From positions 241,044-305,043 of the forward strand of contig JAKANO010000001.1 of the NCBI GenBank assembly GCA_021812385.1: DNA of 64,000 nt, in the 5' to 3' direction. The stretch is from Pseudomonadota bacterium. GTDB taxonomy: Bacteria; Pseudomonadota; Gammaproteobacteria; Burkholderiales; Thiobacteraceae. The number at the start of each line of letters is the position of its first letter. The first letter of the stretch is position 1. The notes beneath the pieces are model-generated. The model saw nothing but the letters and a program-made list of their open reading frames with translations. It had not been told where the DNA came from and did no database searches. Made by a program: the position numbers and the translations under genes. This document shows positions 33,998 through 41,481 of this stretch, piece after piece.

Positions 33998-36088
33998 ATG
34001 GACTCCATTATGTTAGCGCAACAAACTTCAAGCCTGAATGCAGAGATCGAGAAAGCCGTGGGCTTATATCAAGCCGGCGAACTCACGCGCGCGGCAAACC
34101 TTTGCCAGCGTATCTTAACAACGCAGCCCAAGCATTTCGGCGCATTGCATTTGTTCGGCGTCATACAGCACAAGGCGGGCGAATATGCGCAGGCCGTCGA
34201 TCTCATGGAGCAATCCATTAAGCTGCAGCCGAATGCGGATAGCTGTTGGTGCAATCTCGGCTTGGCGCACAGCGCCTTGGGGCAACATGAGCAAGCCATC
34301 AATGCCTATCGGCGCGCGCTTGCGCTCAATCCGCTGTCCGCTGCGGCGAATCTCAATTTAGGCATGGCGCTCAGCGCGCTCGATCGCGATCAGGAAGCCG
34401 TACCATTTTACGATCGCGCGATCCAAATTAAACCCGATCTTCCGGAAGCGCATTACAACTTGGGCAATGCTTTATGGTTTCTCGGCCAATTGTTCGAAGC
34501 CGTGCAGTGCTATCGGCGCGCCCTGGCACTCAAGCCCGATTTTCCGGAAGCCTGCTTGAATCTTGGGAACACCTTATTGGACCTGGACGAGGTGGCGCAG
34601 GCGATCGAATATTTCCGGCGCGCATTGAAATTAAAAGCGGATTGGCCGGTCGCGTTGTACAGCCTCGGCAATGCCTTGCGCGATGCCGGTCAGGGCGAAG
34701 AAGCCATCGGCGTTTTCAAACGCGCTGTAGCGCTCCAGCCAAACTACATCGACGCCCACCTCGCGCTGGGCGATGTGTTGAGCGCCGGCGGCGCATTGGC
34801 CGAGGCCCTTGCCGTCTACCAGCTGGCCCTCGACATAGAGCCGCGCTCATCCGAAGTTTTTTTCAATATGGGGAATGTTCTAAGAGCCTTAGGCCGGCCA
34901 GAAGACGCGGTTGACGCGTATCGCCAGGCGCTTGCCATTACCCCGGACTTGACTGTCATTCAATCGCACCTGAACAGCGTCTTGAGTGCACTCGGCCAAG
35001 CACAAGAATCCGGCATCAATGACGCATCTGCGGAAGAACACGAACCGCTGCATGCCACGGCACTCTCCAATCTGGGCAATGCGGCGCTGGCGGCCGGCCA
35101 GATAGAGAAAGCCATCGCGCATTTCGATCGCGCCCTCCTATTCAAGCCCGCCGATGTGGAAATCCTGCACAACAAATCCATCGCCTTGTTGTTGGATGGC
35201 CAGCTGGCACAGGGCTGGCCCTTATACGAAAATCGCCCGGCGGCGCAAAGCGGCGCCAGCGACGCATACGGCTGCCCGCGTTGGCAAGGGCAGGATCTCA
35301 ACGGCAAGCGCATCCTGTTAGTCAAGGAGCAGGGCCTGGGCAATCAGATTCAATTTCTACGCTACGTTCCGCTGCTCGCGGCGATGGGTGCTGAAGTCGA
35401 TGTGCTGCTTGATCCTTCCCTGCAACGCATAGCGGCGAACGTGCCCGGTGTTGCGCGCGTGCTGGACAAGCTGCCGGCGCAGCCCGGCTATGACTATTGG
35501 AGCTTCCTGATGAGCGTGCCGCATCGGCTGGAAACACAATTCGATAGCGTGCCGAATAAGGTCCCCTACCTTGCGGCGCAGCCTGATGATGTGGCCGCAT
35601 GGGGTAAGGACATCGACGACTTTGCCCAAGGCCGCCGCCGCGTGGGCCTGGTCTGGGCGGGTTCCAACACGCATAGCAACAACCGCAATCGCTCCATTCC
35701 ATTGCAAGTCTTGGCGCCGCTGGCGCAAGTCGCGGGTATCGCCCTCATCGTGTTGCAGCAAGATGCAATCCCGGAGGCGCTCGCGCATGTTTTCCGCAAC
35801 ACCGCAGTACTGCTGGCCGGGGAGCAGTGCAAAGATTTCAGCGACACCGCCGCCGCCATCATGAATCTGGATCTGGTGATCAGCGTCGATACCGCCACGG
35901 CGCATCTTGCCGGCGCCTTGGGTCGCCCGGTGTGGACGCTGCTGCCGTGCAACCGCGATTGGCGCTGGCTATTGGAGCGCGACGACAGCCCTTGGTATCC
36001 CAGCATGCGCTTGTACCGGCAGCAGGAATACGGACAGTGGGACGAAGTCATCGCGCGGCTCGTGCAGGATCTTTCCGCAAAATCTTGA
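33998..36088 (+). CDS. TPR protein with C-terminal glycosyltransferase family 9 domain
   Basis: 696 residues; an ATG at 34010 is another possible start. The N-terminal 410 residues are about eleven TPR repeats (for example N-L-G-N-A-L-R-D-A-G-Q and Y-R-R-A-L-A-L-K-P). The C-terminus has the GT-B features G-L-G-N-Q-I-Q-F-L-R-Y, V-G-L-V-W-A-G-S and D-L-V-I-S-V-D-T-A-T-A-H-L-A-G-A-L-G, shared with heptosyltransferase-like enzymes. Such fusions are common near flagellar-glycosylation and exopolysaccharide loci. The acceptor is unknown; no signal peptide, so cytoplasmic. Confidence 0.85.
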   Translation: MDSIMLAQQTSSLNAEIEKAVGLYQAGELTRAANLCQRILTTQPKHFGALHLFGVIQHKAGEYAQAVDLMEQSIKLQPNADSCWCNLGLAHSALGQHEQAINAYRRALALNPLSAAANLNLGMALSALDRDQEAVPFYDRAIQIKPDLPEAHYNLGNALWFLGQLFEAVQCYRRALALKPDFPEACLNLGNTLLDLDEVAQAIEYFRRALKLKADWPVALYSLGNALRDAGQGEEAIGVFKRAVALQPNYIDAHLALGDVLSAGGALAEALAVYQLALDIEPRSSEVFFNMGNVLRALGRPEDAVDAYRQALAITPDLTVIQSHLNSVLSALGQAQESGINDASAEEHEPLHATALSNLGNAALAAGQIEKAIAHFDRALLFKPADVEILHNKSIALLLDGQLAQGWPLYENRPAAQSGASDAYGCPRWQGQDLNGKRILLVKEQGLGNQIQFLRYVPLLAAMGAEVDVLLDPSLQRIAANVPGVARVLDKLPAQPGYDYWSFLMSVPHRLETQFDSVPNKVPYLAAQPDDVAAWGKDIDDFAQGRRRVGLVWAGSNTHSNNRNRSIPLQVLAPLAQVAGIALIVLQQDAIPEALAHVFRNTAVLLAGEQCKDFSDTAAAIMNLDLVISVDTATAHLAGALGRPVWTLLPCNRDWRWLLERDDSPWYPSMRLYRQQEYGQWDEVIARLVQDLSAKS

Positions 36089-36227
36089 ACCACGGAGGGC
36101 GCGGAGTAAACGGAGGAAAGCAAGAGCAAAACCGCTAAGAACGTGAAGGAAGGCCTTCAATATCTTTTCCTTTGCGCCTTCTGCAGCAAAAATGTTTTTC
36201 CTCCGTGTACTCCGCGTCCTCCGTGGT
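36089..36227. repeat. Long inverted repeat, 31-bp arms
   Basis: The arms at 36089-36119 and 36197-36227 (core CCACGGAGG and GCGGAGTA) are reverse complements with two mismatches, enclosing about 77 bp with weaker inner pairing. This is a 139-bp element without a gene. The core is like the one at 175-279. Confidence 0.8.
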
Positions 36228-36269
36228 GAGTTCGCTTTTGAATTTGAAATGTCACCTCATCATCTCGCG

Positions 36270-36290
36270 GCATGAGTCGTTCGGCTCATC
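36270..36290. repeat. Palindrome-family site (copy h)
   Basis: GCATGAGTCGTTCGGCTCATC. Same layout as the AGCCCGAACGGGCT sites but with TGAG/CTCA outer arms. It is followed by the AATTTCGCGC tail seen with several copies. Confidence 0.65.
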
Positions 36291-36376
36291 AATTTCGCGC
36301 CGCGCTTTACCTGCCTGTCATGGCGCATGCGTAAGCTTGTTCACCCTGCGCGTGCATGCCGCTTCGCATGCTGCGT

Positions 36377-36395
36377 ACTAGCCCGAACGGGCTAT
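36377..36395. repeat. Palindrome of the AGCCCGAACGGGCT family (copy i)
   Basis: Perfect 16-bp palindrome TAGCCCGAACGGGCTA at 36379-36394, followed by TATTTTTCGCG, about 340 bp upstream of a PEP-CTERM gene. Confidence 0.8.
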
Positions 36396-36439
36396 ATTTT
36401 TCGCGCTTCGCCACTGCATGCCGGTAACAACACTTCGTT

Positions 36440-36699
36440 AGTCTGATCGTGCTAGCTGAGTAAGCGTGCATCAAATTCGTTTCAGCAATGCGCCAGTGCC
36501 ACACCCGTTGCGAGGCGGGGTCGGAAAGCCGAGGGTCTTCCAGCGTGAAGATGGCCGGGTTGCCAATAGCGTCGTGTGTTATTTGCACCGCGCCATCGCC
36601 GGCAAGGAAGCGAATTTGCGGGAGGGAGTAATACGGCTCTGCGCAAGCGGAGGCCCGCCAAGCAGGGCCCGCAAAGGATGCAAGCAGAAAGGGGAGCAC
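36440..36699 (-). pseudogene. Possible gene remnant, antisense in the gap
   Basis: From a GTG at 36697-36699 with AAGGG eight bases before it, the minus strand encodes a signal-peptide-like start (L-P-F-L-L-A-S-F-A-G-P-A-W) and a balanced segment (I-T-H-D-A-I-G-N-P-A-I-F-T-L-E-D-P). Other frames here are Arg-rich. After about 36440 the reading turns Arg/Cys-rich and runs through a palindrome, so any gene is broken. No family recognised. It competes with the RNA interpretation of the same DNA. Confidence 0.28.
36490..36566 (+). ncRNA. Possible structured leader resembling a GEMM-I (cyclic-di-GMP) aptamer
   Basis: Seen: a stem CCCGTT-GCGA-GGCGGG (36504-36519) with a GNRA loop, then TCGGAAAGCC, then a second stem GTCTTC...GAAGAT, then GGCCGGGTTGCC. 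This order and several conserved bits resemble the GEMM-I riboswitch (loop stem, CGCAAAGCC, second stem, GCCGGGTTGCC). Against it: the expected GGCAAA before the first stem reads GCCACA, so the closing stem does not form, and the minus strand here may be a gene remnant. It would control the PEP-CTERM gene at 36734. Confidence 0.3.
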
Positions 36700-36733
36700 T
36701 CGGCAAACCCTTAACTTATTGGAGAGAAACTCA

Positions 36734-37663
36734 ATGAAATTCGCATTCAAACTTATCGCCGCCTCGCTCGCGCTGGCGGCCGCTGGTCAAGCCAGCGCCA
36801 CCATCGCCGACCAAACGACTGCCGGCAACGTCGGCGGCGCGGAAATGTTCCTGGCGGTATGGGACTCGGCCGCACAGAAATCTTATGTGCGCGATCTGGG
36901 CATTCACTTTAACGACTTCCTGCCGGCCGCCAATCTCGGCGTCACCAGCGGTCTTGCCAGCAAGCTGGACAAGTCCACCGACGGCGCGATCATTTCCACG
37001 CAGTCTGCACCAACTGCCGGCACGCTGGCATTTGGCGCTGCGCCTGCTGTCGCAGCCGGCAGCGTATTGGCTTCTGGTTACACGCTGAACTTCGCCGCCG
37101 ATCCGCTGCTGGCCAGCTTCCTTGGCACCGGCGGCAGCTTGTCCACCAGTCTGCAATGGATGGTCGGCTCTTATGATGGTACGAGCAACGGGGTTGTGAA
37201 TGGGCAGCGCCTATTGACGACTTCCAATGGCGCTGTCGCAATCAGTAACACATCGCTCGGAACTGTTTCTGCTGGATCCTCAGGTTACATTACGTCTAAC
37301 AACGGTATCGCCACTATGGGTGCCGGCAATGCTGCGAACGGCTCCGCTACCGCAGTGAAGGCTGATGGTGGCGCTTATTTTGACGCTGCTGGGCTGCCAA
37401 TGGCTACCTGGGGCGGCAAAACGTCGTTCAATACCCTGGCTACGGTCGGCACCAGCCAGAAGTTCTGGTATCTCGGCGTGAGCAGTTCTAATGGCCCGGA
37501 TCAAGCGATTGTGAACCAGTTCACCGGCGCCAGCTGGAATTTGGATACCGCCGGCAACTTGACTTACACCGTGGCCGCCGTGCCGGAAGCCGATACCTGG
37601 GCCATGTTCGCCGCCGGCTTACTGGCCGTGGGCGCCATCGCCCGCCGCCGCTTGCAGTCCTAA
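36734..37663 (+). CDS. PEP-CTERM secreted protein
   Basis: 309 residues from the ATG at 36734 with a GGAGAG ribosome site. Signal peptide ends near A-S-A-T (residue 23). The mature part is rich in Ala, Gly, Ser and Thr with few charges, as in many surface-layer or matrix PEP-CTERM proteins. The end is V-P-E-A-D-T-W-A-M-F-A-A-G-L-L and A-R-R-R-L, a clear sorting tag. It has a long leader region (36228-36733) with two palindromes, suggesting regulated expression. Confidence 0.88.
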   Translation: MKFAFKLIAASLALAAAGQASATIADQTTAGNVGGAEMFLAVWDSAAQKSYVRDLGIHFNDFLPAANLGVTSGLASKLDKSTDGAIISTQSAPTAGTLAFGAAPAVAAGSVLASGYTLNFAADPLLASFLGTGGSLSTSLQWMVGSYDGTSNGVVNGQRLLTTSNGAVAISNTSLGTVSAGSSGYITSNNGIATMGAGNAANGSATAVKADGGAYFDAAGLPMATWGGKTSFNTLATVGTSQKFWYLGVSSSNGPDQAIVNQFTGASWNLDTAGNLTYTVAAVPEADTWAMFAAGLLAVGAIARRRLQS

Positions 37664-37703
37664 TACCTGTAGAGCAACGCGCACCTTGGGTTTTGCCGGG
37701 TTT

Positions 37704-37731
37704 CCCGCCTGCTTCGAAACAAGTGGGCGGG
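37704..37731 (+). other. Strong hairpin between PEP-CTERM gene and next gene
   Basis: CCCGCC (37704-37709) pairs with GGCGGG (37726-37731), with CTT/AAG continuing the stem around CGAAAC. It is followed by ACAGCAAAGCC rather than a T run. It may be a processing or attenuator structure in the 173-bp gap; the AGCAAAGCC part recalls GEMM RNA, but no second stem follows. Confidence 0.4.
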
Positions 37732-37836
37732 ACAGCAAAGCCAGATGCAGCGCACAAGCTTAGTGTCATTTTTGCCGTATTTTTGACTGTATTTTTTGAA
37801 CGATTTTTCATTCAACTTTTGAACAAAGGAAACACC

Positions 37837-39492
37837 ATGTATATGAAAAAACTCGCCGTGGCTTGCGCCTTGGCTTGCGGTACCCTCGCCGCCGCCGGCG
37901 CCCAGGCTTATGATGTCGACCTGTTCCTGTCCGGCGCTTCCGCCGTGCAAGGCAACTTCGTCGCGCAGCTCCCCAACTTGATGGTGCCGGGCTATGTGAC
38001 CGCTTGCGATAACACCAGCAGCAACTGCTCCAATTTCTTCGCGGTGAAAGGCACGTTCAAGAGCGCTGCTCCTGTGCCCGCTGCCTTGCAGGGCAAGACC
38101 GTGCGCATTACCTACCGCACCCGCGGCGGCTCGGTATGGGGCGTGGACCCAGTGGCGACAGCCGCCAAGATCCAGTGGCTGGACATGGACAGCGCCACGG
38201 CAGGCGCCTGCACAGCCGCCGGGGCTGGCTATACCTTCGGCGTGAACCTGCTTTGTTCGCCTACAGGCAATGACGATGGCACCGCCAACAGCTTCGGCCC
38301 GGCGCGCATTCCCGATCTCGGCGTGTCCGATGTCGAACCCAAAATGTTCACCGGCATCAACCTCGAATACGACACCGGCGCGCATGCCTACCGCACCGCG
38401 CTCAGTTCAACCGATCTGGGCGGCTTGACCAATTTCCCGGCGTTCCAAAATGCCTTCTCCATGCCGATGACCAACGTGATTCCCGCCGGCATGTTCGTGG
38501 ACAAGGGCACATTGTTGGGTCTGTTGAGCGCGAGCACGCTGAAGCTGCACGATTGGAGCGGTGTGGCGAACGCGCCCTTGGCGGCGCTTAATCCGCTGAA
38601 TGTCAGCAACGGCAGCAACAAGCCGGTGGTGGTGTGCCGTCGCGTGCAGGGTTCCGGCACCCAGGCCACGACCAACTATTTCGTCAATAACTTCGGTTGC
38701 CCCGGCGCGGCTTTTTCGACACCTTCGCGCATGGCTGACAGCGCGGGCTTCGACGCCACCGGTATTTATGTGGCGAACACGGTGACTTCCACCGCCGCCA
38801 ACCCCATCATCATCGACCCCAGCTACGGCTATACCGTGGTCGAGAATCCGGGTTCCGGTGATGTGCGCTCTTGCTTGGCTGCCGCGCAAGCCGGCACCAA
38901 CTGGGCGTTCAAGGGTGACGACAACAACTACTATCAAGTCACCTTCAGCGGCGCCGCTACCGGCACCACTGCTTCTTACACCAACGGCGATCCTTCGATC
39001 GGCGCGCCTTTCGGCGCCGTGGGCGTGTTGTCCTATGACAGCGCTGGTAAAGAATCTGGCTGGCATTTCCATGACTTGGACGGTTTGCTGACCCAGAACG
39101 TCGCCGCGATTGACGCCTCCGGCCGTCCGGCCACCAGCACCGCGAAATATGCGACTGCTGCGATGGTCGAAGGCGTGTGGGACTTTTTCTCGGAAGAGTC
39201 GATGCAGTATCGTAACGGCAGCAACGGCAAGCCCGCACTGGTGGATGTCGCCGCCGGCTCCCCGACCTATGCCGGCAGCCTCTCTACCGGCCCGGTGAAA
39301 ACCTTGTCCGATACGATCATCAAGGTCGTGGGCGACCCAGCGTACATCAACGCCAACCTGGGCATCGCTGCATTGCCGACCAACTACGTGCCGGACGCCA
39401 GCGTGACCACCAATAAAGTGGCCAAGGGCACGAAGTTAGGCGATACCTGCAACCCAAAAATCCCGCAATACAAAGCGCAGTTCTGGAACTAA
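37837..39492 (+). CDS. Large secreted protein, unknown family
   Basis: 551 residues from the ATG at 37837 (AAAGGA before it). A signal peptide of about 24 residues ends A-Q-A-Y. The mature start D-V-D-L-F-L-S-G-A-S-A recalls the first strand and loop of periplasmic binding proteins, but the rest was not recognised. Several cysteines occur in pairs (C-D-N-T-S-S-N-C and others), suggesting disulfides. There is no PEP or IPTL tag. A strong terminator follows. Its codon use is like the neighbours. It precedes the two-partner-secretion operon, but the terminator makes it a separate unit. Confidence 0.75.
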   Translation: MYMKKLAVACALACGTLAAAGAQAYDVDLFLSGASAVQGNFVAQLPNLMVPGYVTACDNTSSNCSNFFAVKGTFKSAAPVPAALQGKTVRITYRTRGGSVWGVDPVATAAKIQWLDMDSATAGACTAAGAGYTFGVNLLCSPTGNDDGTANSFGPARIPDLGVSDVEPKMFTGINLEYDTGAHAYRTALSSTDLGGLTNFPAFQNAFSMPMTNVIPAGMFVDKGTLLGLLSASTLKLHDWSGVANAPLAALNPLNVSNGSNKPVVVCRRVQGSGTQATTNYFVNNFGCPGAAFSTPSRMADSAGFDATGIYVANTVTSTAANPIIIDPSYGYTVVENPGSGDVRSCLAAAQAGTNWAFKGDDNNYYQVTFSGAATGTTASYTNGDPSIGAPFGAVGVLSYDSAGKESGWHFHDLDGLLTQNVAAIDASGRPATSTAKYATAAMVEGVWDFFSEESMQYRNGSNGKPALVDVAAGSPTYAGSLSTGPVKTLSDTIIKVVGDPAYINANLGIAALPTNYVPDASVTTNKVAKGTKLGDTCNPKIPQYKAQFWN

Positions 39493-39546
39493 GCATTTTG
39501 TCTTGAACGGCGCGGTGCAATGCCGCGCCGGATGCGCGTAATACCG

Positions 39547-39583
39547 ACCACCCCCGGGATTATTTCCGGGGGTGGTTTTTTTA
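39547..39583 (+). terminator. Rho-independent terminator
   Basis: CCACCCCCGGG pairs with CCCGGGGGTGG-like sequence (ttCCGGGGGTGG), followed directly by TTTTTTTATT. It closes the gene for the large secreted protein at 37837-39492. Confidence 0.9.
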
Positions 39584-39614
39584 TTGGTGCGCAGAAATAG
39601 CCGATGCCGCCGGC

Positions 39615-39637
39615 GTATAGCCCGAACGGGCTATGGA
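39615..39637. repeat. Palindrome of the AGCCCGAACGGGCT family (copy g)
   Basis: Perfect 18-bp palindrome ATAGCCCGAACGGGCTAT at 39617-39634, identical to 4450-4467, followed by GGATTCGCG. About 230 bp upstream of tpsB. Confidence 0.8.
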
Positions 39638-39738
39638 TTCGCGTACTGACCGTCATCTGGTTGCCATGCGCTTTGAATAAAATTCGTTCCACTTTCTTCG
39701 CGGAATATCTGGAAAAGTCCGCCATTGCGGCGCAAGCC

Positions 39739-39760
39739 GGCATGAGTCGAACGGGCTATA
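39739..39760. repeat. Palindrome-family site (copy f)
   Basis: GGCATGAGTCGAACGGGCTA plus TA, the exact reverse complement of 32052-32073. It mixes the TGAGTCG arm of copy h with the CGGGCTA arm of the others. About 108 bp upstream of tpsB. Confidence 0.75.
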
Positions 39761-39867
39761 AAACACGCGCTGCCACATTTAGCGTGTAACACGACGCCGC
39801 TAAAATTCTTGAACGCGCGACAATAATTTCTAATGAACATCGAACGCAGCAAGCATCGGATTTGAGT

Positions 39868-41481
39868 ATGGGGGTGAAAAAATGGTGGTGCCTGTGCCTG
39901 GTCTTTTTGCCGGGGTTTGCCTTGGCTGAGCAAGCACCACAAGCCGACGCACATGCAGTCGATGCTGCGCGCACCGCACCACAAGCTGCGCCAGACGAAG
40001 CGGCATTCGATATTTTCGAATACCAGATCGAGGGCAATACGGTGTTGTCCAATCTCGCCATCGAAGAGGCGGTGTATCCGTTTTTGGGCGAGAAAAAAAA
40101 TGTCTCGATTGTGAATCAGGCGCGTCAGGCGCTGGAGAAGGCTTATCACGACGCGGGCTATCTCACGGTGCTGGTGGATATTCCGGAGCAGGAAGTGAAG
40201 AGCGGTCAAGTGCGCCTGAAGGTGACGGAAGCGACTGTGGGCCGTCTCAAGGTGAGCGGTTCGCGCTATTACTCCCTGGGCTGGATCAAGCAGCATGCGC
40301 CGGCCTTGGCCGAAGGCGGCGTGCCGTATTTTCCCGAGGTGCAAAAGGAGATGACCGATCTCGCGCGCACGCCCGACCGCCAAGTGTTGCCGGTGTTGCG
40401 CGCGGGCACGGCGCCGGGCACGGTGGAAGTGGAGTTGCAAGTCAAAGACGATTTGCCGTTGCACGGCTCGCTCGAAGCGAATAACCGCTACGGCCCGAAC
40501 ACCACCCAAAGCCGCGTCGCGGGCACCTTGCGCTATGACAATTTGTGGCAGCGTCAGCACAGTTTGTCGGCTACATTTCAGGTGGCGCCGGAAAAACCAG
40601 CGGAATCGAATGTGCTCTCCGGCACCTATGTCATTCCCGGTGAAGGGGGGCGGGCGTATGCGCTGTATGCGGTGCGTTCGCGTTCCAATGTGTCGGCGCT
40701 GGGCGGCTACACCGCGCTCGGCAAGGGAAATTTCTACGGCTTGCGCTGGATCACGCCCTTGCGCTCGCGCGACGAGCATTTCAGCCATAGTTTTACACTG
40801 GGCGCGGATTACAAAGATTCCTTCGAGAGCGTGGTGGGCGGCGCCGATACCATCGACACCCCGATCGTCTATATGCCTTTCATGATGCAATACGCCGGCA
40901 ATATGCATTGGGAAAAAGCCCTGACCCAATTCGACATCACGGCGAATTTCCATTTTCGCGGCTCGCTTAACAATGACGACCAATTCGCCGCTAAACGCCA
41001 AGACGCATCGGCCAACTATTTTTATGTGCGCGGCAATCTGCAACATACGCAAGCGCTCGGCCAGTGGAGCGCGTACTTAAAGCTGAGCGGCCAAGCGGCG
41101 AGCGGCCCGTTGATCTCCAACGAAGAATTCACCGCCGGCGGCGCGGATACGGTGCGCGGATATCTGGAAGCGGAGTCGCTGGGTGATGTCGGTGTGCAGG
41201 GCACGCTGGAAGTGCGCACGCCGCCGCTGCTCAATCCGGCGTCTTCCTGGCTGAAGCAGATTTACGCCTTGGGATTTCTGGATGCCGCGCGCTTGCAAGT
41301 GTTGTCGCCGCAGGCGGACCAGCAATCCACATTTTACCTTTCCAGCGCCGGCATCGGCTTGCGCGCGCAAGGATTTAAGGGCTTCCAATTCAGCCTCGAC
41401 TGGGCCATGCCGTTCCGGGCGCAGACCTATACCAAGGCGCGCTCGTCGCGTTTGCTGGCGCGGATGCAGTATGAATTTTAA
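39868..41481 (+). CDS. Two-partner secretion transporter (TpsB, ShlB/FhaC/HecB family)
   Basis: 537 residues from the ATG at 39868; a TTG two codons earlier is possible. Signal peptide ends A-L-A-E. POTRA region at about 50-135 (F-E-Y-Q-I-E-G-N-T-V-L, then Y-L-T-V-L-V-D-I-P-E-Q) is followed by a 16-strand barrel with G-A-D-T-V-R-G-Y (the VRGY motif of the Omp85/TpsB lid loop) and a closing strand ending Y-E-F. It exports its partner across the outer membrane. The last 11 bp overlap the start of the giant tpsA gene, a classical TpsBA arrangement. Confidence 0.93.
   Translation: MGVKKWWCLCLVFLPGFALAEQAPQADAHAVDAARTAPQAAPDEAAFDIFEYQIEGNTVLSNLAIEEAVYPFLGEKKNVSIVNQARQALEKAYHDAGYLTVLVDIPEQEVKSGQVRLKVTEATVGRLKVSGSRYYSLGWIKQHAPALAEGGVPYFPEVQKEMTDLARTPDRQVLPVLRAGTAPGTVEVELQVKDDLPLHGSLEANNRYGPNTTQSRVAGTLRYDNLWQRQHSLSATFQVAPEKPAESNVLSGTYVIPGEGGRAYALYAVRSRSNVSALGGYTALGKGNFYGLRWITPLRSRDEHFSHSFTLGADYKDSFESVVGGADTIDTPIVYMPFMMQYAGNMHWEKALTQFDITANFHFRGSLNNDDQFAAKRQDASANYFYVRGNLQHTQALGQWSAYLKLSGQAASGPLISNEEFTAGGADTVRGYLEAESLGDVGVQGTLEVRTPPLLNPASSWLKQIYALGFLDAARLQVLSPQADQQSTFYLSSAGIGLRAQGFKGFQFSLDWAMPFRAQTYTKARSSRLLARMQYEF

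Larger units (their letters stand above)
39493..39867. other. Intergenic region upstream of the tps operon
   Basis: 375 bp: the terminator at 39547-39583, then two palindrome-family sites (39615, 39739) within 260 bp of the tpsB start. It should contain the promoter of the long operon; no promoter box could be fixed by eye. Confidence 0.55.

Noticed and set aside
37681..37760. Second GEMM-like riboswitch before the unknown secreted protein
   Set aside because: There is a capped stem followed by ACAGCAAAGCC, but the downstream second stem and the 5' closing element are absent; kept only as a hairpin.
39631..41052. 473-residue minus-strand frame over tpsB
   Set aside because: Antisense shadow of a clear TpsB gene; composition is His/Arg/Gln-rich without domains.
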